Of a DNA stretch of 64,000 bases, positions 1 to 11,800 are shown piece by piece (position 1 is the stretch's first letter; each line of letters begins with the position of its first letter). Under the pieces are notes generated by a model. The model was not told where the DNA came from, searched no databases, and saw only the letters and a program-made list of their open reading frames with translations. The translations under genes were made by a program, and so were the position numbers. Source of the stretch: Gonapodya prolifera JEL478 (taxonomy: Eukaryota > Monoblepharomycota > Monoblepharidomycetes > Monoblepharidales > Gonapodyaceae); NCBI GenBank assembly GCA_001574975.1, contig KQ965836.1, positions 112,815 through 176,814 on the forward strand, read 5' to 3'.

Positions 1-122
1 AGAAAATGGAGAGCAAATTTTGCTTACTATCAAGTCCCACCCGGTGAACACCTCCGCCTTTTCTGCTGCAAAGCCGCAGCGAGTCTCAGTCGATAGAAAT
101 AGTCCGGAAAATACCACTCGAT

Positions 123-1822
123 AAGCCAGTTCTCCAGAAATGGGCCAAAGTCGTCGATGAATCACTTGCAATGGTTTCGGAATTGGTTCACGAAGAACGT
201 AAGCGCGTTTCACCGTCTTCGCTCAGCAACCTTGTAACGATATGCTCGCATCAACAGCAAAACTGTTCGCGCTCCAAGGCACGAGATCGCTTGGTCATGT
301 CTTTTCTAAATCAAAAGGTGACCTTCCATGCTTGTGGTCCCATCGATTTGAATATTAACGGCGATTTACACTTTCAGTAAACGCAAAAAACTTCCAGGTT
401 GAATTTCCAAAACTATCTCCGCGTGATCTGTTCAAGGTCGCTGGTGTCGTTGGACATTCAGTGTTCGACTCATCTTGGGCTGTAGTGCAGTCCATTGTCA
501 CAAGAGCCCTCCACGAAATTATTCCCGGATCTGTACTGGAGCGTATAGTGCTCCCGGAGTTTGAGGTTCTTGGTCGCGGAGGATTCGGATCAGTTTCTTT
601 GTGTGCGGAACTTTTACGTTGTTGTGTGCTACACTTTGGTTTTCGAAATTGTTACTACAATTTGGTTTCTAGTCGAAAGACCAGTTTCGGAAAGTTCTTG
701 CTGGCGCAAAGTTGTATATGAAAACGGCGCAGAGGTACCTTTCTCAGCGAGGGTTTCAGTTTACACAAGGGCGATCACTGACAATGTCCTTTCTCCTTCA
801 AGAGAGCCTTCAAATTTCTTTCAGCTGGTGCTGCTGTCGACTTTTCACGCTCTACATCAATTACTCCCGAGTATCAGACTCTGTTCAAGCACCTCATGAA
901 CCTCGACGGTGCAACTTCACCAAATATGCTCAAATACAGCACACCTGTCCCTTTCGAAGTTCTTGCCAATTTCCACTGAGGAATGTCCTTTTCCTGCCGA
1001 AGCTCTACACAACTTCAAAGCCTTTGTCCCTCCGAGAACCCTGGGCACACCTGAAGAGAAAACCAAAACATTTGATCTGCTCGTTTTTGAGCGACTTCAG
1101 GGGAGCGTTCTGCGGGACGCCTTGCAAACAACATATAAGGACGGGGTGCCCAACCGTACGGCAACGACATGTTGCGGACAGGCAATTTCCGCAGTTCAGC
1201 AGATTCACGCGGCCAACATTGCGGACAGAGACTTCACCCCGGCTAATATGGAAAGTGAGTTGATCAGCTGGGTTTCGGCTTCTGCCTTCTTTGCATTTAA
1301 GTGAGCGACGTCGGAAGTTTTTCGACCTGCGTATCGCCAATACCCTCCGAAATACAAAGTACCCACCCCAAACAAGGCCAATCGAGCCATACACCGTCAA
1401 CCCAAGGGAAAAAGCAAAGGACACTCTCAAAGAGGGCGATCCCTCTGGGCGCTTGGGATGTGTGTCGGGATATGGAACGGTTTGAACGGGGAGAACATAC
1501 AAACGGATTTGCAAGATGCGAGTGACCGCAAAGGACATACGAGGTTGGTGAAACAATCATTTTGTTGAATCTAACACACGGACACTCTGCCAATCACACC
1601 TCCGAATGGCGACACCTCATCCCGCAGTTTGTAAACTTGACAAGCTTCAGCGCCATTGCACGCGACATGTCAACACTCACTGGCTATTCTGCGTTCTCCC
1701 ACTTATATCACAGATCGCACAACAGTGTCTACGGTAAAAGGATCATTTTTCACGACGTTGTGAATGAGGAAGCGCAAACATTGGTGAGTGCTATTGGTGG
1801 ATGCGTGTCGCGGATGAGCTGA
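123..1822 (+). pseudogene. Degenerate protein-kinase-like gene, fragments
   Basis: Several short open segments in different frames run across this stretch. One segment (about 390-600) ends in LGRGGFGSV, which looks like a kinase glycine-rich loop. A second (about 1020-1250) reads through LLVFERLQGS, typical of a kinase hinge, to DRDFTPANM, which sits where a kinase has HRDxKxxN. The catalytic-loop histidine and lysine are therefore both changed. The two parts lie in different frames and no clean set of splice sites joins them all, so I read this as a decayed or poorly assembled kinase-like gene. A later open segment (1562-1822) may belong to it or to another gene; I do not recognise it. The 5' end may lie outside the window. 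Confidence 0.4.
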
Positions 1823-2348
1823 TGACTCTCCCGCTGTTCACGCGCCACTTTCACGCTGGCGGCACTTCGTCCAGCAAGGAAACAGACGTGCGATGATGGT
1901 CAGGAACAAGGATGGGCACGATGAAGATGAGTAGTGGCAATTGGCATGAGTCGATTAAAGTGTTCGAGAATACTGGTCTCGCTCTGCGGATGAATGGTGT
2001 TAGCGAGCGTGACGTGGTGGGTGACAATGCGTTCGGGGACGACGAAGGTGTGCACGATGATGGGATCGGAGACGTAGATGGGGTGGGTGATGGTGCGGTG
2101 GCAACGGTGCTTATGTGGGCAATACGCGATGAGTGATCACGATGGGTTGGTGACCAAGGGAATGGGCGCGAACTATGTGGACGAAGTGGTGGGCTTCGAC
2201 TTGCAATGGGAGACGGGGGGGTTTCATCAAAGTTACAATGTTCTTCAAGTGAACCAAATTTAAAAATAAAAACATTTGAAGATACCGTTTCCAAATCTCT
2301 GCTCCACCTCTGTGTTCAAAGCCGACCTCTACCCCACCCCAACCTACG

Positions 2349-2368
2349 CAGCACGTTCAGGGCTATCA
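2349..2368 (+). repeat. 20-bp direct repeat, copy 1
   Basis: The sequence cagcacgttcagggctatca occurs here and again, identical, at 2651-2670. The flanks differ. Confidence 0.8.
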
Positions 2369-2650
2369 CATAGGGCTGAATTATATGACTGGATCTGCAA
2401 GTCATGTGGAGCAATAATTGGAAATGAGGGCAAACACACAACACAGGCTGTGTCCAAGGAATCCAAAAGAGATGCACCCTTGGTCAAAGAGCATCATATG
2501 TGCACCTTAAGCCTTGGAATCAGAATTTGCAAGCCATTTTGCGCTGGTGTTGAATCTGGATGATGCAATGAAACAGGGAGTTTGAAACTCCCGGTTTATG
2601 AGGACCAAGCAAAAATCATTGGATTTTGCCGGCAGGCGTCCCAAACTGCC

Positions 2651-2670
2651 CAGCACGTTCAGGGCTATCA
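2651..2670 (+). repeat. 20-bp direct repeat, copy 2
   Basis: Identical to 2349-2368, about 300 bases downstream in the same orientation. Confidence 0.8.
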
Positions 2671-3078
2671 AATGAGGCCCACTGATTGTGTGGATGAGGT
2701 ACAAGGGGGTTGTAAAATAACTGCTGGGCGGGAGACACGTGGCTCAAAGAGTGTTCATCTCCGCAAGATGGTTGATGTGGGAACATTGTTTTGCAATGCT
2801 TTTCCCCGAACAAACGATTGAGGCAGGAGGCACCAAATAAGCGAAGCACCCGAGAAGTACTGCTTACACCAACGAAATACAAATAAATTTCGCTTTCCGC
2901 CCCAGCCCACTCACCCCGCATCAGTACAGCAATCGCGCCCAGGAAATTTATATCCCCCGTTTCTCTTCTGCTGTCTTCGTCAGTCGATCTCTCCGTTGGC
3001 TCCTTCCGGCAAAACGGCAAAACCTTTCCGCCACACACCGATTCTCACTCCGCTCGATCCCCCTTCCCGCCCCTTGCG

Positions 3079-4578
3079 ATGACGTCCCCGCTCTCCGATT
3101 GGTGGCACGCACGCGCATCACGCCCGCCGCCCGCGCACACGCCGAACCCGCACTACGAGCGAGTCCTCGCTGGGAAGTGCGTGCTCATTACAGGTGCGTC
3201 CACGGTGAGTTGAGTTGGGATCCCTCCCCAAGAGGGGCCGGGGGCCGGGGCCAGGGCCGGTTGGGTGCTGTGGCGAGCGATCGTCCCGGGCAGAGAGGTC
3301 TCACGCGCATCGCCAACAGGGTATGGGCCGGGAGCTCGCCGGGCTGTACGTCCTGCACGGCGCCCGGGTGGCCGTCACGGCGCCCACGCTGGCCGAACTC
3401 TCGGACGCCGTCGCTGAGCTGCGCGCGATCCGGGCCCAGGCGCGGGCGCACAGGGGGTCGAAGGGACCCGACATCTGGTCCGCACCCGACGACGCCGCCG
3501 TGATGCCCCTGGCGTACGACGCGCTCAAGGACGGCGACGGGGCGCGTGTGGTGCGCGAGGCCGTGGAAGGGTTCGGGAGGGGCGGTGGAGAGGCGGAAGC
3601 GGGCCTGGACGGCGTGGTGCTGAACCATATCGTGAGCGTGTACTACCGCGCGCTTGAGGTGGATGTGGACAGGGCCATGCGGGATTTGGAGCGCGTGACC
3701 AAGGCAAATTATGTGTCGTATGTGGAGGTCGCGTTGCGTGCGTTGCCGCATTTGAGGGAGGCGGGAAAGAAGAGGGCGCGCAAGGCGATGGAGGGCGGGA
3801 GGGGTAGTCCGGATACGGAGTGGGTCAGGAGCCAGTTGGTCGCCATTTCGTCCTTGTCGGCGAAAGTGCTCAATCCGTGCACGTATGCGTATGGGGGCTC
3901 AAAGGTGGGTTGGGTGTTTGGCTTATTGAGGAGGGCTTGGTATGCTCACGTTTGCAGGCAAATTCTTTCCCAACCTACGACGTACCGGACGGGACTGGGA
4001 CATAAAGGCCGGTGTATCAAATACATTTGCACTGCTGCACTTGGAGCTCGCCAACCACCGTGAGTTTGTTTTGCGACACAGTGCCACACAATACCTTCAA
4101 CAAAATCTCATCCTCACCCCCATCATCCTACCCGACCCACCTGCGACGAAATCCCGTCACACCAGCTGGCTACAAAGACTACGTCTCCCAAACCACCATG
4201 CACTTTGCCGCCGTACGGACACAAGGCTTCCTCTCTGTTCAATCGCGCTTCCCCGTCCTTCCCTCCCGCTCGTCAGCTTCCGACCCGCGAGACGCCGCCT
4301 GGGCGACACTCAAGGGCGGGTGTTCGGGTCGTCTCGAGGTGCTCTTCCCCTCCTCCATCGGAATGACGGCGCCCCTGTATGCGATGGGCGGGGTACCGAG
4401 ACGAGTCGTCCTGGAGGGCGTTGCGTGGGCGCATGGCGGGTGGGAGGGCAGTTTTGGACCTCCGAAGGGGGTGGACGATGGTGTGGGTGCAGACGACGCA
4501 CGACAGGGTAGTGTAGGGTCGAGCAGTGACGGGCAGCCGAGGGAGCACAAGAGTGAGACTACAATAGTACATGCATGA
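3079..4578 (+). CDS. 11-beta-hydroxysteroid-dehydrogenase-like short-chain dehydrogenase
   Basis: An SDR enzyme expected to interconvert a hydroxyl and a keto group with NADP(H). The ATG at 3079 opens an exon ending in ITGAST. After a ~115-base intron the frame continues GMGRELAGLYVLHGARV, rebuilding the TGxxxGxG cofactor loop. Further on come LDGVVLNHI (the NAG/NHI region), then VAISSLSAKVLNP and YAYGGSK, the catalytic Ser and YxxxK. An intron at 3905-4007 joins SK to AGVSNTFALLHLELANH in frame. The final exon (to 4578) keeps KGG...RLEVLFPSS, which lines up with the C-terminal region of HSD11B1. The exact acceptor after 4060 is unsure. The N-terminal membrane anchor usual in HSD11B1 is not visible. 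The sterol-like substrate is only inferred; relatives include dihydrosphingosine reductases. Confidence 0.8.
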
Positions 4579-4961
4579 ACATTTACGTTTGATTTGAATT
4601 CGGCAAGGGGAGCGGCTTTTGTCCGGAAGGCGATGCTCACAGCGGTGGGCGCCCGCCGCCTTAGTGGGGAGAGGGGTGGATGTCAGAGCAACGATATGTC
4701 AATGAAGGTCCGGATCAGCACCGGAGTGGTGCGATGACGGCGGCTGGTGAGCTCCTGGTGCTCCCCCAGCCAGGTGAAGATCTGACATGAGGGGTGTGGA
4801 AGGCACCAGGCCACAGCCAAATGTGGCGGGGCGGGCCGAATTGCCGGGCCGCATTTACAGCTTCCACCAATGTTATTGTTGTTCTCCCGCCATTCTTATT
4901 GCCTATACTTCACTACCAGTGTTACTTTCAGTCGCTGCCCGCACCGCCACCCAAATTCGAA

Positions 4962-7556
4962 ATGTCTTCGCAACCACCAACACTCACAATCGACGAGCTG
5001 ACAGGTCTCCTGGCTTCCACCTCCGTCAAGGAAGAGTGAGTGCCCATCTCGGACCGGGCAGTCGCAATGACGGGTGGGGGTACCCGGACCTTCATTTCTG
5101 GGGCGAATTCACCTGTCTCATGTCCCTTTCCACGACTTCACATTCCCCATCGCACCATCCCCACACCCGTCGGCTCCCGCACCCGCCAGCCAAGTGGACC
5201 TCCTCCACAAGCGTCTCGTTGCAGATGGAATCCGGTTCGTCCGCATGGCGTACCTGGACAACTCGTGCGTGTTTTGCGTTCCCTTATATGTCTCCCGTCC
5301 CCTTCTGACGTTTGACGTTTGGCCCCGGCGACGGTTTTCTTTCAGGGGAATGCTGAGAATGTACGTCTACCCGATCAAGAAATTCTTCAGGGATATAGCG
5401 AAAAAGGGAAGGGCGTGTGAGTGTCAGGGGGGGTGGGAGGGGCGAGCGCACCGTCTGAGCGTAGCGAGGACACCAAGGCCTAAGCGCTATCGCGCTGACC
5501 GAGGACACGAGCGTAGCGAGTGTGTCCGCCGGAGGCGAGTGACACCGCGAAGCGGAATACTCTCGCGGAGCGAGGAATATGCCACGGGGAGCGTATGGCA
5601 GCGAGAGGAGCGCATATTCCCGCCGGAGGCGAATTACCCGATTGTGGGGTCATTCGTCTTCCTTCTGTGACCTAAATCCTACCTTCTCCGCTGCCTAAAT
5701 TTCGAATCCGCCTCGATGTGCCAGTGACGCCCTTCACTGCCGGCATGGTGAATCACGCCCTCTTGCCCCCCGATTCCTTCCGCGTCTGACCCACCTCACC
5801 CACTATGTAGACATTCGGCTACGACGATGTCGCATTCGATGTCTTTTTCGGCGAGGTGAGTTTTTTTTCCAGTCCTTTCCCCATTTTCGTGCCCGAATTT
5901 GACACACTCCCCGACCACCGCCAACACCAGCCCTCCACGAGCTACAACAACATCGTCGAGCCCAAATGGATTCCCGACCTTACCACCCTTCGATACCTCG
6001 GATACCGTGACCACGCCGTCGTGATCGGCGACCTTGTTGAGAAAGGTCGGTTGGGTCGTGTCTTCACTACATAATCATCATCTTCCCCCCAATGACAAAC
6101 GACGCCCANNNNNNNNNNNNNNNNNNNNNNNNCCCCATTAGATACCGGCAACCCCTGGCCTCTGTGCTCGCGCAACTTTCTGAAGCAAATGACCAAGGAG
6201 CTTTCGGAGCGCCACGGGCTCAAGTTCGTGACGGGCACCGAGTCCGAGTTTTACCTGTTTCGTGAGTTGTCACCCTGTTCGGGGGGGGTTGTGGGTGGAT
6301 CTTGAAATCTTACGCGAACCTGGCCTGGATTGTTTCCTCCCCCGCCCGTGATCGTGATTGTGACCAGAACACGTCGACGTCGGGTCCAAGTACATTGTGC
6401 CGCTGGATACGGCGCAGTACGGAGACCCCAAGTCGTACTACGGAAAGGTACGTCATTTTTTGTCCCCTCTCATTCCCTTGCTGGGGCTCCACTCACAACC
6501 CTCTCCCCCCTAGGTCGGAAAACTATTCGACGACATCCTCGTGAACCTCGGCCACGCCGACATTGGCGTCTACGACGCGCACTCCGAGGAGGGGCCCGGG
6601 CAGTACGAGATTGCGTCGGAGCCTCTGGAGGTGCTCGAGGCGTGCTGGGAGCTCGCTCTCACCAGGGAGATTGTCCGCGGGACCGCCGAGGAGCACGGCT
6701 TGAGGGGAACGTTTGCCCCGCGTCCGGCTGGGTCTAGTTGGGGAACGGGAGCGTGAGTGTGGTGTGGTGCTGGTGCCGGTTGGGGTGTGGTCGGGCTGAC
6801 CTTATTTCGGCGATTCTCCCTGACAGTCACGTCCACTTTTCGCTTGTCGATGAGAAAACCGGCAAGAACATCCTGCACGACCCATCGAGAGAGCACGGGA
6901 TGAGCGAGCGCGCGGAGAAGTTCTTGGCGGGGATCACCAAGCATTTGAAGGGTGCGTTGAGCGTGTTCGGTGTGCGGTTATCTCGAACTTTTGTGTTAAA
7001 GGATATTGCTTGGTCTTCTACCCACACATCCCACCCACTCACTCGTGACTGCGTCGACTCCCGTCAACTCCGTCTGCAAACAGGAATGGCCATCCTCGGT
7101 CTCCCCACCCACGCCTCGTACGCCCGCGTCAACTCCGCCCACATCCCCGGCTGTGTGACCGCGTGGGGCAACGAAAACCGCAATGCCGCGCTGCGCGTGT
7201 GCTCACCCGCGACCCACATCGAAGTGCGGTTCGCCGACGCCACATCCAACCCCTTCCTTGTCACTGGTGCCCTGCTCGCGGCCGGATTGCAAGGACTTGA
7301 CGAGAACATTCCCTTGCCACCGCCCCTGCAGGGACTCGGGAGCGACTTGTCCGCCGAGGACAGGAAGGCGAGGGGGATTGACGTGATTACCAAGTCGTTT
7401 GAGGAGTCACTGGAGAACTTCGAGAAGGATACCTACCTGGTTGGAAAGATGGGTAAGCTGGGACAGGCGATCATCAAGGTCAAGAAGTTGCAGCACGAGT
7501 TGCATGGGGACAAGACGGCGGCTGAGGTGCAGAGTTTGGCAATTGAGCGGTTCTAA
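4962..7556 (+). CDS. Glutamine synthetase, class I-like (GSI/FluG/lengsin type)
   Basis: A ligase of the glutamine synthetase fold that joins ammonia or an amine to glutamate using ATP. About ten exons are readable from the ATG at 4962. An early exon reads LDNSGMLRMYVYPIKKF. Further exons give GTESEFYLF (metal-binding Glu), EEGPGQYEIA, RPAGSSWGTGAHVHFS (conserved His strand) and GNENRNAALRVC (glutamate/phosphate-binding Arg). The stop is the TAA at 7554-7556. The motif order and the absence of eukaryotic GS-II signatures point to the prokaryotic-like class I group also found in FluG C-termini and lengsin. The join between the exon ending near 5415 and the one starting near 5811 is not clean; that intron holds a GC-rich dispersed repeat. 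A run of N (6109-6132) lies in a later intron. The true substrate could be another amine. Confidence 0.88.
5440..5640 (+). repeat. GC-rich dispersed repeat in a glutamine synthetase intron
   Basis: A run of short related blocks built on gcgtagcgag, gccggaggcga and cgcgaagcgga. The order around gcgctgaccgagg ... gtccgcc ... cgaagcgga ... actctcgcggagcga recurs at about 17943-18025. Inverted versions are seen near 16440-17290 and 35390-35520. Confidence 0.7.
6109..6132. other. Assembly gap (24 N)
   Basis: A run of 24 undetermined bases inside an intron of the glutamine synthetase gene. The flanking coding exons (ending near 6045 and starting near 6142) are intact, so the gap need not hide coding sequence. 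Confidence 0.95.
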
Positions 7557-8807
7557 GGGGTGCACGCGTTTGAGGGAGGGAGGAGTGTTGTTATGAGGTG
7601 GTACGATAACAGTTGGAACAAGTAGATAATGTATGGATTTGAATATGCACGCTTTTTTATTTTGAGTTGGAGGATTTGGTTTCGTTCCCGATGCATAGCA
7701 ACGAATGAGTGAGTTGTTGCTTCGGATGGGGGAGTTGCCGACCATTTGAGAATGTGAAGAAAGGCCAACATTAAGAATTTGAAACTTTTCTATCGTGACT
7801 CTTCGTGAGAACTGAGAGAAGTCGTCAAGGAACTCCCTTGCTTTCAGAGCTGAGTGTGGCACAGACATTCATGTGACCTGAGACTTCAATGTTATTGTTC
7901 AACCTTTCCACTCTCGCAACAGGTCCCTTGCCCCGTCCCTCCTCCTTCCTCCTCCCTCGCCGACGTAGTATGTTACTGGAGCTCTCTGAGCATTCTTGAG
8001 GGAAAGAGTCCATTCCTGGTGCGTCTTCGTCTCGTCCCTGGCAACCTGCCGCTGCATTTTCCCTGACCTCTCTCGATTCTCGCATTCTCCCATATCCAGC
8101 CCTCTCTGTCACGGAGAGGGAACTGGACCAGGCTTACGGGAGGTGTTAGAGCGGTTGCAGCGAAGCAATCCATCGAGTGATTTGGTCAAATGGTTCAGTT
8201 CGAACGTCAACTCACCCCGTTTGTCCTTCTCGTCATTCTCTCACCACTCGCGTCACTAGCGTATCCACCATGTAAAGCACTTTGAGCAATTACATACATG
8301 CAATGAACTTTCGTTTCACGGACAAGCTTTCCAACGTGTGCCTCCATCACATACTTGCCTTGTTGGAGGAGAGCATACACTGTACACGGTGCAGTGGATG
8401 AAGTTTGCGTATCGACATTGATGGGAGTGCAGGAGGGACTGTTCTGAGAAGGTCCTATTGGAGTTGGAACAAGTAGAGTATGTGTGGATAAGAAACAATT
8501 ACATGCAAGCGTTTTTTATGAGTTTGTCGCCAGTGTTGACGATGTTGGGGCTCGATCCGTGGGAGGTTATGATGTGCCGCACAACCAATGTCTGAGCACG
8601 AGGACTGGTCCCGCGGACAGAGAGAAGCTCCACCCACGGGGTCATGCTGGGGATCGACGGGCTGCGATGCCTGGGGGATTCGGGTTTCCGATGAGGGGTT
8701 GGCGATCGGGGATTCAGCCGGGAGATCATCCGGGTGCGCGAACCTCCGGTCTCATCAACACACAGCGGAAGCATCGATCGAGCTGAGCGAGCAGCACAAA
8801 GACGAAG
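7557..8807. other. Intergenic stretch with an imperfect repeated segment
   Basis: No gene is supported. Two segments resemble each other: about 7610-7665 and 8462-8515 share agttggaacaagtaga, then a similar spacing to a gcacgc/gcaagc block followed by ttttttat. The rest is CT-rich without family-like open frames. Confidence 0.45.
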
Positions 8808-11800
8808 ATGGCGGAGACGATTGCAGGCGCGGGTGGTGGAGTGGGCGCAGTGGGCGGAGTGGATGGGATGCGGGTGGAGACGCGCGGGGCTGGGGGACGG
8901 GCGAGCGCAGACACTGACGAGATGACGCCCACGACGGCGGTGGGCACGGACGAGACGGACGCGAAGAGTGAGTGGCGCGGTGCGGATGGAGGGGTGGGGG
9001 AGCGGTCACTGACGAAGACGACCTCGCAGTCTCAGGTGGAGACGCACCCAAAGAGAAGGAGCAGCAGCAGCCACAGCAGCAGACGCAGGCACAGCACGCG
9101 GCGGACGAGGGTGGACTCACGCTTGGCACGCTACGACGCGGGGCAGGGACACTCACGCGCAAGAGATCAGAGACAAGAAGAGAGCTCCTCGCATCGCCCA
9201 TTCCACAGCCAACGTCCGTTGCCCCGCCCACACCTGCCGCTCCACTCACACCTGCGACTGCGACCGCGGGTCTGGCTAGTCCACCAGCGAACCCAGAAAA
9301 CGCGCCTCGCCCCCCACCCACCCTCGCACTCGCGCAACCTACTCCCGCGCCTCCTCCAGACGACGCTATCCCGCGTCTCCCTTCGGGCGATTCATCCGCC
9401 TCAGTCCCAGAAATCACAGTCACGGCGGCAACCCTGCCCCGAGGCACACTGCCCCGAGGCACTCTCGGTCGCTCTTCTATGCGTAGGGGAACGTCCAGTC
9501 GCAGGAGTACCGGTCCCAGCTCTCCCGGTGCAAGTGGTGGCTCAGGCTCAGACGACGCTTCACATGCCACGGCGACGGCACAACGCTCGTCTTCCGCAGA
9601 CGGACCCGTCAACACCACCCACGCCCACGTGCACCTCACAGCCCCGCACGTCACGGCGAACCCTGTGTCGGAAGAGTTTGCAAAGGCGTTGAGGGGCGGG
9701 CCGAGTGCGGAGACGACCGCGACGGAAAAGACCAAGAAGAGGAGTTTTTGGGATTTGGTGAGAGTCTCCGTCTTTGGTGGCCGGTGCGAGTGCCATGAAT
9801 GTTACTACTTGGTATTGCTTGGTGCTGTTGGTTGGAGGTTGAGGTGTCCGGTGGTTGGGGATTTGTTTGCACCAGACACGTCATTGTTCATTCGCACGCG
9901 CTTGCACTCCTACTTTTTCTCATTCTACTATTTTCTCTTTTCTGTTGTCATTCCTTCTCATTTGTGCCCATTCCTTCTCACCTTCTTCTTCCACCCTCAT
10001 CTCCACCACCGATCCCCGTTCCATTCCACCCGCCTCCCCCCCAACCCAGCTCTCAACCCCCTCCATCTTCTCCTCCCGCACGCGCATCACATCCCGCCTC
10101 TCCCCCTCGCACCCTCAACTCTCGCACACATCTCCCTCATCCCACCCAAAACTTTCCGACCCCGCATCGCCAGCCTCACACCCCAAACTCTCCGACTCGT
10201 CCCCTTTAACAAAACCACCTTCAAGAGCACAGTCGGGGGGCGCGTCATTGTGGAGACTTGCGAGGGCAAGGACCGAGAAGGACAAGGCACATGGAGCTTT
10301 GGGGGGGATGGGCGGCGCGGCGGGGGCGGGGTATTCGACACGGATTAAGGATTATGAGTTGTTGAGTCAGATTGGTGCGTTTGCCCTTATGGTGGTGGGG
10401 GAGTTGTGTTTTCGGCATCGCGATGTCACATTTCTCACAACCTTTACCTCTCACCCTTCCCAACGCACACAGGTGGCGTCGACGACCTCTCTTTCCTTTA
10501 TCTCGCTCGGCACATTCCCACGCGCGAGCTCGTCGCGCTCAAGTACACCGATTTGACAATCTCGCCCGATTTTGAGCTCGTGGAGGAGGTTATTGTGAGT
10601 TGCCTGGGTGTGTGATGGTGTGGGGTGGTGGTGGGCTGTTTGGTGTGGAGAACGCTTTGAAGAAATGAGACAGTGCGGAGTTTGTTGCCCGATCCAACCA
10701 CCCAGCTGGCTCTGGACACATCCTTTCCCACTCGACTCACCTCCACCCCACCCCACCTAGCACACGATCCACATAACCACGCACCTCTCTCACCCTGTCC
10801 TACTCCCTTACCGTACCTCCTTCGTGGACGCCGATCGCCTCTGGTCCGTGACCCTCCCGATCCGCGGCGGGTCCTGCAGGCAGATCATGCGCGAGTATTT
10901 CCCTGACGGGTTTGGGTTCAAGGAGTCGGTCGTGGCTACGATTGTGAGAGAGATCGTTAGGGGAGTTCAGTATATGCACGCGAGCCATGTGTTGCATAAG
11001 TGGGTTGAAGTGCGCGTGTTTGGGGTGTTGGTGGGAGGAAAACGCTCACGGTTGGTCTTCACACGGTTACGCCAAACCCCGCCTCCTCCACCTGCACCTC
11101 TACCTCACCATCAGCGACATCCGCGCCTCTTCCATCCTCCTCTCGCACACAGGGGCCGTCCTGCTCACAGGCCTGCACGCCGCGCGCCCTCTTCTCACAT
11201 CTGGGCTTCTGCACCGTAGCACATTCATCCCAGTCGGTGACAACCACGAACACGCCGCGCCGGAGATCGTAGCGCAGGGCCGGCGCGTGGGCATGCCTGC
11301 CGACGTGTACTCCATCGGACACACGGCTGTCGAGCTCGCGTTCGGCAAGACGGGGTTCGATGGGTGGCCCTCGTGCAAAATTCTGCTGTGTAAGCTTGCC
11401 GATGAGTGCCCGGCTCCCGATGTCGGGACAGGGTGGGCGGGCGTGTCTGGTGGCGACGCGGACGAGGGTGAGAGGGAGGACGCGCGCGCCATGGAGGAGG
11501 GGAATAGGGCTGGTGTGTTTGCGTGGGGTGCCAAGAGGAAAGCTAGGGAGGCGAGGAAAAGGAGGGGGATGAGAATCGGCAAGGGGATGAGCTACGAGTT
11601 TTGGATGTTTGTGGAGTGTTGCACGAGGAGGGATCCCAAGAAAAGGTGAGGGGTTCGTCGGAGATGTACTTCTTGATTGCGTTGACGCTGACGATTATTC
11701 TACTTGTCTCCTGCGTTGCCTTCAGACCAACAACCACGGAACTACTAGAGCATCCATTTTTGGCGATGGCGAGGGACGCCAAGCACGTGCAGAAGTACGT

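Larger units (their letters stand above)
1823..3078. other. Intergenic stretch, no supported gene
   Basis: Only short open frames without family resemblance. The stretch contains a perfect 20-base direct repeat (listed separately) and becomes CT-rich toward 2900-3070, consistent with the promoter side of the dehydrogenase gene that starts at 3079. Confidence 0.4.

Noticed and set aside
8755-9735. Long minus-strand open frame (326 codons) opposite the pseudokinase N-terminus
   Set aside because: It mirrors a Pro/Ala/Ser/Thr-rich exon of the plus-strand gene; GC-rich bias keeps the antisense frame open and the translation resembles nothing.
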